64,000 nt of DNA from Tridacna crocea. Taxonomy: Eukaryota; Mollusca; Bivalvia; Cardiida; Cardiidae. The position numbers were made by a program, and so were the translations under genes. Position 1 is the stretch's first letter, and each line of letters starts with the position of its first letter. The notes beneath the pieces are model-generated. The model made no database searches. It saw only the letters and a program-made list of their open reading frames with translations, and was not told where the DNA came from. The stretch lies in NCBI GenBank assembly GCA_943736015.1, contig OX031059.1:53889159-53953158 (forward strand), in the 5' to 3' direction. Shown here piece after piece: positions 1-11,539 of this stretch.

Positions 1-282
1 TATGGATAGGAAATAATGAACCCTTTACACCCAATCCTGTAGTTTTAAAGAACTTGAAGAAAAGACATTTTAGAAATATAGAGGGAAAAGGAGAAAATGC
101 TGCTAACCAGTTTTCCCCAACAATGTTTTTACCCTTCCTAAGGTGAATTTCTATTTTTGAGTCAGTTGTTTTGTTATCTGCTATAGCATCAATTTCATAT
201 GCATCCCCTGTGTGCAGGCAGTTTCTCCTTTTCATACAATGTTTTCAAAAGGGTTCTTTCTCAGGGTTGATAAAAGAATTGT

Positions 283-510
283 TTACTCATTACCAAACGA
301 CAAAATTTTAGACTTGTCCAAATTGAAAACATTTGCAGTCAACAAATTAAACATGACTCAAAAAATAAAACTTGTTTTAGGAAGGGTAGAAAACATTGTA
401 GGAAAAGGAGAAAATGCTGGTTACCAGCATTTTCTCCTTTTCCTACAATGTTTTCAAAACGCTTCCTTCTAAGGGTCGTTAAAAGTCGGGATTGTGTGGT
501 AAAGTGTTAA
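283..510 (+). mobile_element. TTAA palindromic MITE, subfamily A
   Basis: Near-full copy. The long arm begins TTTACTCATTACCAAACGAC and the right end is GGTAAAGTGTTAA. The palindrome at about 392-456 is very well paired: both arms carry the variant GTAGG/CCTAC instead of the usual GTGGG/CCCAC. Orientation + means the longer (about 141 bp) side lies left of the palindrome centre. Confidence 0.8.
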
Positions 511-696
511 GGTTTAGATGTGACATGGCAGGAACAGCCTTTGAAAAAACAGAAAGCATTTAGAGAAGAGGATAAATTGCTGGTTTACAACATTTTATCC
601 CTTATTCTACATGGTTTTCATTTTCTACAGGGACTGTGGCACTTGGTAAAGTGCCAGTACTTTTCAAACCTCATTTCAACAATGTTTTTCTTTCAG

Positions 697-1769
697 CATC
701 CATGAAGTAGCTATACCCATGGCAAAACTAATTCCTTTTATGAGCAGATTGTTACTGAAGCTAGGTAGTGATGCACCTAACCCACTTGTGCAGGTTTGTC
801 AACAATGTTTGTTTATATATACATGTACTATGCTCTTTGAAAATGGGGTTAAACCTTTACCAAATGACAAATCTTTAGACTGGTCCAAATGGAAAGCACT
901 TGCAGAGGACAGAATAAACACAACTCAAAAATTGAAATTTGTTTCCAACAGGGTCGAAAACATTGTGAGAAAAGAAGGCACTAGTTATCAGCATTTTCTC
1001 CTTTTCCCACAATGTTTTTAAAAGCCTTCTATTTCAGGGTTGTAAATATCAGAGACTGTTTGGTAAAGGGTTAAAGCCTCTTATGGTGTGAGCACCCCTC
1101 ATACATATTTATCGCAGCCGTGGCAGTAGGTGTTTTATATGATTCTATATTGGACTGCTTTTTTAAACATTGCCTAAAAAGGATCATTTAGTTCTTTTCC
1201 TGCATTAAATTTGTATCAATCTTTCTCTGATAATTTTGTGCATAAAAAAATATGGTTGTTATTATAATCGGGTAAATGATGTTCTGACTCGAAAGAAGCC
1301 ATAGAAAACATTTGGGAAAAGGAGAAAATGCTGGTAACCAGCATTTTCTCCTTTTCCCACTATGTTTTCCACTATATCAAAATCAGGAATCATCATATTA
1401 ACATAAATTTAATTTGATGTCTGCAGATGCTTTGGATTTGTTCTAGTCCAAAAACTTGTAATTTGTAATTTGTTTTTAACCTAAGGGAAACCATGATACC
1501 GGTACTTTGAATTTATTCCAGTCCAAACATTTGTAATTTGTAATTTGTTTTTGTAAAGAGTTAAACTTAGGGAAAACATGAATAACTTAGCTGTCATGGT
1601 AACAGGATTTCACTACAGTATTGCACAAAAAAAAAAGAGAACACATGCACAGGCTTTTATCTCATTTCAGGAACTGTTGCTGTTAGAACAGACAAAAACA
1701 CTGGCAGCTAATATATATGAAGCTTTTAGTCAGGTTGACGCTACTGAGGACCCACAGTTTGGACCCTGA
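697..1769 (+). CDS. 3' end of an unrecognised gene (last two coding exons)
   Basis: Two exons are supported. The first, 697-793, follows a pyrimidine-rich acceptor ending TTTCAG, reads IHEVAIPMAKLIPFMSRLLL and onward to NPLVQ, and ends CAG before GTTTGT. The second, 1671-1769, follows CTCATTTCAG, starts ELLLLEQTKTLAANIYEAFS and ends QFGP before TGA at 1767-1769. The first exon ends in phase 0 and the second opens in phase 0, so they join cleanly. The joined tail is helical and leucine-rich and looks like a HEAT/ARM-type C-terminus, but I do not recognise the family. Earlier exons lie left of the window or were not found. The intron (794-1670) holds TTAA palindromic elements at 849-1074 and near 1300-1375. 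Exon calls rest on splice signals, open frame and non-repeat sequence. Confidence 0.55.
849..1074 (+). mobile_element. TTAA palindromic MITE, subfamily A
   Basis: Copy in the intron of the unrecognised gene. It begins TTAAACCTTTACCAAATGAC and ends TGGTAAAGGGTTAA. The palindrome arms are partly diverged (AAAGAAGGCACTAG against CAGCATTTTCTCC), so the hairpin is weaker than in most copies. Confidence 0.75.
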
Positions 1770-2205
1770 GAAAATCTTAAGCCAGTACTGTTCATGCTGT
1801 TTTTAGACCTGCAAAAACCTATCAATGGAAAAAATATGTCTTCTAACCCTTTTCCACGCAGCAAAGTTTTAGACTAGTCCAAATTAAAAGCAAATGCTGA
1901 AAATAATTGAAATGTGGATCAAATGATGGTATCCTTACCAGCATTTTCTCCTTTTCCCACAATGTTTTCTACCCTATCCAAATCAAATTTCACTTTTTTA
2001 TTCAGATTTATTTAGTCGTCTGCAAACGCTTTCAACTTGGAATAGTCCAAAATTCTGTTGTTTGGTAAAGAGTTAATAGGGTAGAAAACTTGATGGGAAA
2101 AGGAGAAAATACTGGTTACCAGCATTTTCTTTTTTTCCCACAATGTTTTCAGAAGGCCTCTTCCTTAGGGCCATGAAAAGGCGTCATTGTGTGGTAAAGG
2201 GTTAA
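1300..2205. mobile_element. Fragments and near-full copies of TTAA palindromic MITEs
   Basis: Three pieces surround the last exon of the unrecognised gene: an isolated palindrome near 1303-1372, a copy at about 1843-2076, and a half copy at 2073-2205 that starts at the TTAA of the previous one and ends GGTAAAGGGTTAA. The exon at 1671-1769 is free of repeat sequence. Confidence 0.65.
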
Positions 2206-2810
2206 TTGAAATTTTACAAGGATGTGTTTACTGGTATTTATGTGTTGAGTGGGTCCTGTGTAGTGAATCTGTCGATTCTCAGTCCCGAGGTCATAATTGG
2301 ATTCTAATCTGAGGCCTTTTTGTGGCAGTTACGTTACGTAACACCACTCTGAATCCAAACTTAGATCTGGTGAAACTATGAACACCCTTGAATAAGTGAA
2401 CTGTGATATGATTAAAATGATGTGGGAGTTGCCTGCATTTCTATTGCAATGAATGTATGGGGAAAAAAAAAAGGCCAAATAATGAGAGATACCCTCTGTA
2501 GCTTGTTTGAAATCTTTTAGCAAATGATTCTTTTATTTTTAAAACCTTGCAGTAGTAAGCTTGTGGAACTGTTGCTATACCAGGAAAATGATGTTGAATG
2601 AACACATCTGATGTTTTACAAGACTTTTTTGTATCATTAATGTGTAAATATTTTTACACACCAAAATTTTGTATAATGAAAATGTATATATAAAAATGAA
2701 ATATAAAAAGAAAATAGAAAGTCTCATGTTGTAATATTTATTTGTTCTATTCATTTTTTTTGTCCAAAAATCAATACTTTTGCAACCTGATCAGCTTAAC
2801 CCCTTACAAC
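2206..2810. other. Stretch without recognised repeat or gene; possible 3' UTR
   Basis: Downstream of the stop codon at 1769 and one repeat cluster, this AT-rich stretch has no open frame, palindromic element or family member that I recognise. It could contain the polyadenylation site of the unrecognised gene, but no canonical AATAAA is convincing. Confidence 0.3.
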
Positions 2811-3740
2811 ACTGTTAAATGACATTATGATAAAAAGCTTTTTAAAAACATTGTTAGACAAGGAGAAAATGCTAGTAAACAGCATTTTCTTCTATCCCAG
2901 CAAAGTTTCCTATCTTCCCAAAACAAACTTTAATTTTTGAGTCGTATTTATTTTGTCATCTGCAAATGCTTAGAATATGGTTGAGTCTAAAATATTGTCG
3001 TTTGGAATTGAGTTAAGGCAATTCTTCTTGCATAACTCAATGCTTGGAAGAAGGCTTTTGAAAACAGACTTCAGTTCAAAAAAGGAGAAAATTCTGGTGG
3101 CCATCAAATTCCCCTTTTTCCGCACTGTGTTTTCTGCCCTTCTAAATGCAAGTTTCAATTTTTGCTTTAGTTTTATTTTGTCAATTGCAAATGCTTTCCA
3201 AATTTTAGAACAAGGTTTAAGTCAAAAGATAGAAGCCAAACACCCTCCTCTCCCACCTAGTCCCCCAAACCTTAACTTTGCGGGCTTTTGACATACTGTT
3301 ATAAGGCTGTTTAGTGTTTCTGTCTGTCTAGCAACATATTTGTTTGTCCTCAACTACAGTTTACAATCAATTTAGCTGAAATTTGATGGAAGCCGTCATA
3401 CTATGGGAAATCTTTGCACCTTGGCTTTCCATTATGATTGGTCAAGCATAACAGCAGTTGTATTTCTGTTTTTTCCGGAATCATCAACATGGCAACACGT
3501 GGGTTGGGGGTGGGGGTTTAAATGGCCTGCAAAAGTTTTGCTAACTTAAACTGCACAGAAACTTAATTAACCCATTACTTGTTGGTGACTTTTCAGCCTG
3601 GCTGTTTTTGAAGGAAAGTCCGAGTTATTGTCTTAGCCCTGTCGTTATTGTCACCCATGTCCTTGTGCAAAAACTCTTACATTTCATTATACATCTGTTA
3701 CTATTGTTATCAGTAATTTCCTTTAAACTTCGCCAAGTTA

Positions 3741-3968
3741 TTAACTCTTTACCCCATAAGGTATTTCTATGGCATCTCTAATTGATCCTAAATAACAACA
3801 AAGATGAAGCCGTTTCTTATGTGTAAATGATACCTTTTGATGGCATAGAAAACATTGTGACAAAAGGTGAAATTGCTCGTCACGAGCAATTTCACCTTTT
3901 GCCACAATGTTTTCCAAAGGCTCCTACAAGTAATGTGTAGAAATGAGTATCTATGGTGTAAAGGGTTA
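3741..3968 (+). mobile_element. TTAA palindromic MITE, subfamily B
   Basis: Bounded by TTAA on both sides. Left end TTAACTCTTTACCCCATAAG, right end TATGGTGTAAAGGGTTAA. The palindrome is centred near 3881 in CTCGTCACGAG, with arms that read outward to CAATGTTTTC. Length and palindrome position match subfamily A, but the flanking arms are a different sequence. Confidence 0.85.
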
Positions 3969-4217
3969 ACTGCCAAACGGGGAACCAATATTATAGGGGC
4001 AGGTAACTGTTGAAGTACTTTTGACACAGTTTTGCCCCTTTTTTGACTTCAAAATGTCACTGAAAAGCAACTGCAGCAGAGTATATGCACCAATAAGCAG
4101 TGCTCTTGTTTTATCTTGAAATCATTGTAGAGCAGGGGACACTTTTCCATCAATGTTTTCTGTCACCTCATAGGAAAAACAAAGTATGTTTATTTTGTTG
4201 TCTTTAAATGATTTCAA

Positions 4218-4443
4218 AGAGTTTACCAAACAGTTCCTGGTTTTCACGACCCTGAGAGAGAATCCTTTTGAAAAAATTGTGAAAAAAGGAGAAAATGCTG
4301 GTAACCAGCATTTTCTCCTTTTCCCACCATGTTTTCTACCTGTCTAAAAACAAACTTGAATATTTGAGTCACATTAATTTTGTTGTCTGTAAATGCTTTC
4401 ATTTTGGATGAGTCCAGAATTTTGTCATTTGGTAGAGAGTTAA
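4218..4443 (-). mobile_element. TTAA palindromic MITE, subfamily A
   Basis: Near-full copy in reverse orientation: short side left (TTTACCAAACAGTTCCTGG), long side right ending TTTGGTAGAGAGTTAA. The palindrome centre is GGTAACC near 4303. Confidence 0.75.
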
Positions 4444-4825
4444 GTCTCAAATTATGTCGTCCAAGAATGAGTTAATCCTTCACCACACAACTCTTAGTTT
4501 TAACAACCTTTAGAGAGAAAATTCTTGAAATTATTGTGGAAAAAGAAGAAAACAGTGCTTTTTGCCATCATGTTTTCTACCTTTTGAAAAACAGTTCAGA
4601 TCATTTGAGCAATAACTGGTTTGTGGCCTGCAGGTACTTTCAAATAAGATTAGGCAAAAGTTTTGTCGTTGGTAACGAGTTGAACCATAGTGTGTCAATA
4701 GAATAGACATTGGTAAGGGTTCAAAAGAAACCAGGGTATATTCAGTTTGTTTTGCTCAGATATTTGACTATAAAGATCAAAATACTAAGTCTGTACAGTG
4801 AAATTTTGACCTATACTAACAGCTG

Positions 4826-5283
4826 AACCATTTACCAAACAATCCCTGGTTTTATACAACCCTGAGATAGAAGCCTTTTAAAAACATTATGATAAGAGGA
4901 GAAAATGCTGGTAATAATGTTTTCTTCCCTGCTGGAAACAAATTTCAATTTTTGAGTTATGTTTATTTTGTCGTCTGCAAGTGCTTTCAATTTTGTCCAG
5001 TCTAGAATTTTGTCGTTTGGTAAAGAGTTAACCTTGTAGCACAAATCCCATCTCTTAACCCTTTCCCAAACAATCCCTTATTTTTACGGGTCCGGAATAG
5101 TAGCCTTTTGAAAACATTGTGGGAAAAGAAGAAAATGCTGGTAACTAGCATTTTCTCCTTTTCCCACAATGTTTTCTACCCTATCATAGACAGAAATCAT
5201 CTTTTCAGCAAGAGTTGAATTGTCGTCTCCAAATGCTTTTAATTTGGTCTAGTCGAAAAGTTTGTCGTTTGGGAAAGGGTTAA
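4826..5283 (-). mobile_element. Two TTAA palindromic MITEs, subfamily A
   Basis: Copies at about 4826-5031 (right palindrome arm mostly deleted) and 5055-5283 (229 bp, TTAA at both ends, well-formed palindrome around GGTAACTAGC). The second has the terminal variants CTTTCCCAAAC and TTTGGGAAAGGGTTAA, which are reverse-complement matched at the two ends. Confidence 0.75.
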
Positions 5284-5299
5284 ATATACACTGAGGACA

Positions 5300-5750
5300 T
5301 GGACTTTTGAACCATGGTTGAAAAGGGAGAAAATGCTGGTAACCAGCAACCCAACTGCAGCTGCTGTAGCCGTTTACCACACAATGACGACTTTCAACGA
5401 CCCTGAGGAAAAGGCCTTTTGAAAACATTTTGGGAAAAGGAGAAAATGCTGTTAACCAGCATTTTGTCCTTTTCCCACAATGTTTTCGTCCCTTCCTAAA
5501 ACAAATTTCAATTCTTTAGTCACATTTATTTTGTCGTCTGCGAATGCTTTCAATTTGGACCAGTCTAAAATTTTGTCATACTGTAAAGAATTATCCCTTC
5601 ACAATATATTTAAAAGGTTTCTATCCCATGGTCATAAAAACCAGGGATTGTTTTGGACAGCGTTTTTTTGTCAGGTGAAGAGATAAATGGCATTAGCTGT
5701 GTCTGACTCTCTTATTTTTATACTTCCCACAATGAAGTGCAGGGGAGTGT
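5300..5750. mobile_element. Broken TTAA palindromic MITE copies
   Basis: A truncated palindrome at about 5318-5350 (left arm only) precedes a fuller reverse copy with its palindrome at 5420-5488, ending near 5592. No gene is seen in this interval. Confidence 0.6.
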
Positions 5751-6064
5751 ACTTGAATTGCCACAGCTGTCTGTCTGTCTGTCTGTCCATAAATACAAAT
5801 TTGTCGGGAGAAATACTCCAAAAGTTTTTCACCAACTGAACACGAATTTACGCACAGGGTTCTTATATAATTATATGAAGTTGCGCAAGTGCAATTTTCA
5901 TGACCCTGCTGCGATTTGTTACAGAATTATATCCCCTTGAATTTTTTTCAACTCTCACTTTTGCACTAAACCATTCTGCGTTTTGTGACAAAGACCTGTT
6001 TTTGTGACAAGGAGCTGGTGGGCGGGGTATAATCACTTTTAGTGATAGCTTTAGTTTTTTTCTC
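5748..6064 (+). repeat. Dispersed repeat, copy 1 (inverted partner at 29268-29530)
   Basis: Starts with a (TCTG)n run at about 5768-5788 and ends near ATCACTTTTAGTGATAGCT. The reverse complement of about 300 bp recurs at 29268-29530 with scattered substitutions, including the stretch CATGACCCTGCTGCGATTTG. No open frame or TIR is visible; probably a non-coding retroelement or MITE fragment. Confidence 0.65.
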
Positions 6065-6139
6065 TGATTAAATTTCATTTGTGTCCAAATTTTTAAGTGT
6101 GTCTCTTCCCTACATAGGTGCACCTACCCGGTAATTGAT

Positions 6140-7160
6140 ACTTCAATTCTTTATCAGACAACAAAATTTTAGATTCGGTCAAATGGAAATCATTTGCAGA
6201 GGACAAATTAAACATTGATCAAGTGATTGAAATTTTTCCTGAAAGTTCAGAGAAGGTTCAGTGAAAAGGAGAAAATACTGGTTACCAGCATTTTCTCCTT
6301 TTCCCTCAATGTTTTTAAAAGTTTGAGCTTTTTTATCTCAGGATTGTTAAAACTCGTGATAATGTGTTGACCCTTACCACACAATGACGACTTTTGATGA
6401 CCTTTGGAAGGAGGCCTTTTAAAAAGGTGGGAAAAGGAGACAATGCTAGTAAACAAAACTTTCTCCTCTTCCCACAATGCTTTCTACAGTACCAAAGACA
6501 AAGTGTATCATTTTGAGTCAAGTCTAAATTGTCATAGATCTGCAAATTCTTTAAATTTGGATAAGTCTAAAATTTTGTTGAGTGGTAAAGAGTTAAAGGG
6601 TTAAATGTTAATGATATTTCTAAATGATAACTGCTTATCAGTTGCTGATTATAGCCTATAAGTTCATTGGTATATGTGTATCATTGTTATGTGTGATAAT
6701 AATCTGGTTAAATTTTTCCCAAACAAGCCTGTGTTTTTACATGTACAAAACTTTTGAAAATGTACTGGGAAAAGGAGAAATTGCTCATAACAAGCACTTT
6801 CTCATTTTCCTACAATGTTTTCTATCCCACAGGAGAGCTTTCTGCCATTTCTATCACAATTTAGAATTGTTGTCTGCAAAGTCTTTCAGGTTGGAAGGTT
6901 CTGAAATTTGTCATTTGGAAAAGGGTTAAATTTTTATCACACAATCCTGAGTATTACCAACCCAAAAGAAGATGGTTTTGAAGACACTGTGGGGGAAAAG
7001 GAAAATACCCTGATAACCAGCATTTTCTCCTATGTCCAAAATGTATTTTACCCTTTTAAAGACGGATTCCATATTTGATCCACACGTCATTTTGTATCTG
7101 TAAATGTTGTCAGTTTGGCAGAGTCCAAAATTTTGACTTTTGGACTACAAATTATACTAA
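6140..7160. mobile_element. Several diverged TTAA palindromic MITE copies
   Basis: Palindromes lie near 6262-6312, 6425-6482, 6760-6826 and 6985-7045. Arms are more diverged than average; the third has AAATTGCTC in the left arm, like subfamily B, without a matching right arm. No gene is seen. Confidence 0.55.
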
Positions 7161-7295
7161 ATGACAAAATTGTAGACAAATGCCGATTTGCTAGCATTCA
7201 CAGAATACAAGTTCAATTTGGTTTATTGGATAGGATTTGTCTTTAAAAGGGCTGGAAACATTGTTGGAAAAGGAGAAAATGCTGACTACCAGCAC

Positions 7296-7525
7296 CTTAC
7301 CCCTTACTACACAATGACAACTTTTAAGTCTCTAGTAAAGAAGCCTTTTGAAAACATTGTGGGAAAAGGAGAAAATGCTGGTAACCAGCATTTTCTCCCT
7401 TTTCCGCACAATGTTTTGTTCCCTTTTGAAGGAAAGATTGCACCATTTGAATCACATTAAAATTGTTGTCTGCAAATACTTTAAATTTGGACAAGGCTAA
7501 ATTATTTTCGTCTGGTAAAGGGTTA
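7296..7525 (-). mobile_element. TTAA palindromic MITE, subfamily A
   Basis: Near-full copy with a strong palindrome centred on GGTAACC near 7383; the right end reads TCTGGTAAAGGGTTAA. One extra C in the right arm (TTTTCTCCCTTTTCC) is unmatched in the left. Confidence 0.75.
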
Positions 7526-7794
7526 AACATGTATATAGAAAGGTGTGCTACCTGATTTGCTTACTATCTATCTGCCTGGTATTGATTGGTCTTTCTACAA
7601 TTTCATTCTTATCGGATGACAAAGTTTCAGACTGGTCCAAATTGAAAGGATGAGCAAACAACATACTGAATTTGTCTCAGATGGCTGGATATGTGTTATA
7701 AATAATAGAAAATGTTACAGGAAAAAGGAGTAAATGTTGGTAACCAGCATTTTCACCAGCATTTTCACCTTTTCCCACATTGCTCTACACAGCC

Positions 7795-9200
7795 CATTTT
7801 AAGCACACCTTAGCACAAAGTGCTCAAGGTGAACTTTTGTGATCATGATTTGTCTGTCATGTGTTATCAACTTTTACTTTGCAAATGCTCTAGAGGCCAC
7901 ATTTTTTTATCAAATACCATCGAGCCTTGGTCAAAGATTTTCTTGATAATATCTTGAACACGGGTCATGTCAGGTAAAAAACTTAAGTCACTAGATCAAA
8001 TCTAGGAGAAATAGTGTTTACAGTCTGGAGGCCACATTTTCAGTCCTATATTTATGAAAGCTGGTCAAAATGTTTGTACTAATAATGTCTTGGAGGAGCT
8101 TGAAAATGGGTCACATCTGCAAATCTTAGAAAAACTTTTGTGCAGCCAATAGAGCCCTTATTTTTGGTGCAATTCTTCCGAAAGCAGTATGTTTATCTCG
8201 ATCATTTATTTCATGCTTTCCGGTAGGATATCGAGAAATGGCAGTGAAAATACTTTTCGATCTTACACTGGTGCCACCAGTGAAAATACCGATTTTCACG
8301 TTCTTGTCGCCTAGGTAAATTGCGCGTGCCTAACAACCAGATGGGAAATATGACGTCATATACCTTACATTTCTCGCGCTTGACGTAACGTTGCTATGCG
8401 GGAGGGGTACGCCACGGGGAATAAGGGAAAAGAACTGTACTGAATTTTGACTAAACTCCTCCCAGAAAGGGATAAAAGCATAAAATAAATAGAATATTTG
8501 TTTTTTTCGGTGAAAGATCGAAATTTATTTCATCTCGTGAACCCCATCGGTAATATTTTCAGTCGTGGCTGCGCCACTCGTGAAAATATTACCGATGGTG
8601 TCCACTTGATGAAATAAATTTCGATCTTTCACCGAAAAAAACAAATATCCTTTATATCTTGTGTGAGTTTGAAAATAGGTCATGGATCAAAAAGAAGGTC
8701 ATCAGGTCAAATTTTTCAAATATGCACAATCCAATAGGAAAGAAACATCATCAGAATGTTTATCATGATGATATCTTAAATGAGTATAAGAATGAGTCAT
8801 ATTTTAAAAAACTTGACATGGTTACCTAGTTTTTGAAAACTAGGTATAGTGTATGGTCTAGAGGCAACATTTTCAGTCTGATACTCATGAAAATTAGTCA
8901 GAATGTTTTTCTTGATAATATCACGGTCAAGTTTGAAAATAAGTCATGTTGGGTCAAGAACAATGGCACCAGTTTGATGTTGAAAATCTTTTTGTGTATT
9001 CCAGATGCAACATGATTATCAATCTGATAATCTTGAAACTTGGTCAGAATGTGTGTTTTCATGATACCTTAGACGAGTTAAAAAAAAGCTATTTTTGATA
9101 AGAAACTAGGTCTGCAGGTCAAATCTCAGGAAAAACCCTGTGTACACTCTTTCTGGACATATTTTCTCTCAAACACAATTTTTTCCTGGACACCAGCATT
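7795..9200 (+). mobile_element. Tandem-repeat element of bivalve type, interrupted by a hairpin-ended element
   Basis: The 5' part at 7798-7850 has a small hairpin (AGCACAAAGTGCTCAAGGTG). It is followed by imperfect repeats of a unit containing AGAGGCCACATTTT, GGTCAGAATGTTT and GAAAATRGGTCATG. An unrelated 447-bp element (8204-8650) sits inside. The design, a short 5' hairpin followed by tandem units, recurs at 9684-10944, 53680-54180 and, in reverse, 37988-38425; a Helitron/Helentron-derived origin is possible but unproven. Confidence 0.5.
8204..8650 (+). mobile_element. 447-bp element with a long terminal hairpin, copy 1
   Basis: Starts near TTATTTCATGCTTTCCGGTA. The 3' part forms a hairpin: 8493-8562 pairs with 8580-8650 (about 70 bp per arm, few mismatches) around the loop CGTGGCTGCGCCACTC. 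Related copies lie at 27708-28103 and 28110-28556. No coding capacity. Confidence 0.75.
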
Positions 9201-9344
9201 TACTCCTTTTTTCACATTACGTCAATTAGGTTGACTTTCAAGCCAATATTTGAATAATATATCTCTTATTCTTTCAAATCATTTATTCCACACAGTGGCT
9301 TCCTTGACAAATACCACTTCAGCATTTTCAGTGCTTTGATTTAA

Positions 9345-9690
9345 CAGAGGATCTTTACAGCAGTACAGAACAGATCATTTGAGATACTCCTACCCAGCCA
9401 TTGGACAGGCAGCAGTTGGAAAGTTTGGAAGCTAATTAAATGGTTCTATGAAACCAAAATAATGAAACAATAGTTCCATACCATGCTTATCAAAAAAAAA
9501 AATCAAGCTCTGTGTAAAAGGGGTTTAATGAATGCATCAGCATAAAGTATCAGCCCAGGCTGGCCTGGATCAAAATTTTTTGCTATTGGTAAAGTCTCTG
9601 TATGTCTAAGAACCATTCTGCCTCATGAATCAGTAGATGACATTCTACCTCATGACTCGGTTGTTACACCAAATAAATTTCTAGCTCCAC
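9345..9690 (+). pseudogene. Partial duplicate of transporter exon 3 and its following intron
   Basis: Positions 9361-9431 read [20 protein letters not shown] and then KFG, matching the second half of exon 3 at 18600-18771. Homology continues about 250 bp into the intron, including a shared stretch ending CTCATGACTCRGTTGTTACA. The donor GTAATT of the real exon is CTAATT here, so it cannot be spliced normally. The copy resumes at about 10945 (compare 18984-19025) after an inserted tandem-repeat element of about 1.25 kb. It is a decayed local duplication from the same gene, about 9 kb upstream of the true exon. Confidence 0.75.
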
Positions 9691-10944
9691 TAGCCAAAGG
9701 CTAGAGGACTTTTGTCATGGCCTGGTGATGTGTGTGCGTGTGTTAACTTTTATTTCAAACATCTCTGAAACTACCCATACAATTTTGATGAAACTTCACA
9801 GAAATGATCCTGCTATGGTCCTCTTCAGAATTCCTTGAAAGAATTTGATTCCTACAAAAACTCTGGTTGCCATGGCAACAAAACTGAAAAATATTGAAAA
9901 TTTCTAAAAAGCTTGTTCTTTGAAACTGAGGCCTAGGGCTACCAAATTTGGCATGTAGCTTTATCTAGTGGACCTCTACCAAGTTCCTTCAAATAATAGC
10001 CATGGGGTCAAAAGTGGCCCTGCCCCGGGGGTCACATGTTTTATATGTGCTTGAATAAGGAAAACTTTAAAATCCTTCTGGTACCTAGCCATTGGGCCTA
10101 GGGCTATCAAATTTTGCCTGTATCTTTATCAAATAGTTGTCTACCATGAGTGCCCAAATGATAGCGCAAGGGTCAAATTTGGCCAGGCCCCAGGGGTCAC
10201 ACAAGTTTTATATGGGCTTAAATAGGGAAAACTTTAAAAGTCTTCATGTACCAAGCCATAAGGCCTAGGGCTACTCATTTTTCTTGCATCTAGCTTTGTC
10301 AAGTGGTTGTCTATAAAGGTGCCCAAATTATAGCCCTGAGATAAAATTTGGCCCTGTCCTGGGGGTCACAAGTTTTACATGGGCTCATATTGGGAATTTT
10401 TTAAAAATCTACTTGTACCTAACCACAAGGCCTAGGGCTACCAAATTTTGCCTGTAGCTTAATCTAGTGAGCCTCTACCAGGAGGGCCCAAATTATAGCC
10501 TTGCGATCAAGTTTGTTCCCATACCAGTGGGTCAAAACTTTTACATGGGCTTTTGTGGTGAAAATTTTCTAGGTCATCTTGTTACTAACCATAATAAAGA
10601 CTAGGGCTACTAAATTTAGCCCTGTCTCATGGGTTTCACTTTTTATGGGGCCAGCTTTTATTGAGAAAACTTTGAAATCTTTTTGTTTACAACCACACAT
10701 TCTAGACCTGTATTATTTGGTATGGGCTTTAATCTTGTGATCTCCACCAGGATTCAGGTAATCATAGCTCTGTGGTCAAAATTGGCTTTGCACCGGGGGT
10801 ACCAACTTTCTCGTAGGATTTTATAGAAAAACTTTGTATGTCCTCAAGTTTGAAACCAATTGGCCAAATATTGTAATGTTTGGCTTGCAGTGTTTTTACT
10901 TATTAGCCAGTGGAGCGATACAGGGCCATCATGGCCCTCTTGTA
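9684..10944 (+). mobile_element. Element built of about 167-bp tandem units, inserted in the duplicated transporter segment
   Basis: Starts near CTAGCTCCACTAGCC. The landmark CCTAGGGCT recurs at about 9932, 10097, 10264, 10431 and, diverged, 10601, a period of 165-170 bp. Each unit also carries a GGGGTCACAAG-like stretch. The 3' end is a hairpin, GGGCCATCATGGCCCTCTTG. Comparison with the uninterrupted paralogue at 18984 marks both insertion borders: about 1.25 kb was inserted before GGATTATGTGAYGACAT. Helitron-like (HINE) is a guess from the 3' hairpin and internal repeats. Confidence 0.65.
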
Positions 10945-10974
10945 TGGATTATGTGATGACATTCATCATTAAGA

Positions 10975-11215
10975 TCCTATTACCCTTTACCACACAATCC
11001 CATATGTTAACTCTGTGCCAAATGACAAAATTTTGAAATAGTCCAAATTGAAAGCATTTTCAGACAACAAAATAAATGTGAATCAAAGACTGAAATTTGA
11101 TTTGGAAAGGGTAGAACTGGTAACCAGCATTTTGTCCTTTTCCCACAATGTTTTCAAAGGCTTGCTTTTTCAGGGTCGTTTAAAGTCAGAATTTGTGGTA
11201 AAGAGTTAAGAATGC
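10975..11215 (+). mobile_element. Diverged TTAA palindromic MITE copy
   Basis: Carries CCATATGTTAACTCTGTGCC, the internal AAATTGAAAGCATTTTCAG landmark and the right end GTGGTAAAGAGTTAA. Most of the left palindrome arm has been lost (GGTAGAACTGGTAACCAGC). Confidence 0.6.
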
Positions 11216-11539
11216 TGTGGGAGAAAGGCTTTTGGAAACATTGTGGAAAAAGGAAAGTAAATGCTAGTGACATAATATCTTATCAATATGTAGAGTGTTA
11301 AGAATTGTGAGTAAATGACACTAAGTGAAAATTCTTGACAGAAAGGGAAAATACTAGTAACTTCCTTGATGGATTGAAAACTATTGTGCAAAATAGTTGA
11401 TACAAACAATTGCCTCTTTTTTAACAATACATGTACTTGTAAAAACTGATTGTTCCTTCAACAAACAGTGATAGTATGACTTGCCCAAGGCCAATTTATT
11501 TGCACACAACAATCTAAATGTACCTAAAATCATGGTTTG

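Noticed and set aside
395..455. Intrinsic transcription terminators
   Set aside because: The strong hairpins belong to mobile elements and have no positional relation to gene ends; this is not a bacterial sequence.
620..640. Possible 15-base micro-exon before 697
   Set aside because: TTCTACAG and GTAAAG are present, but nothing else supports an exon this small, and the phase cannot be tested.
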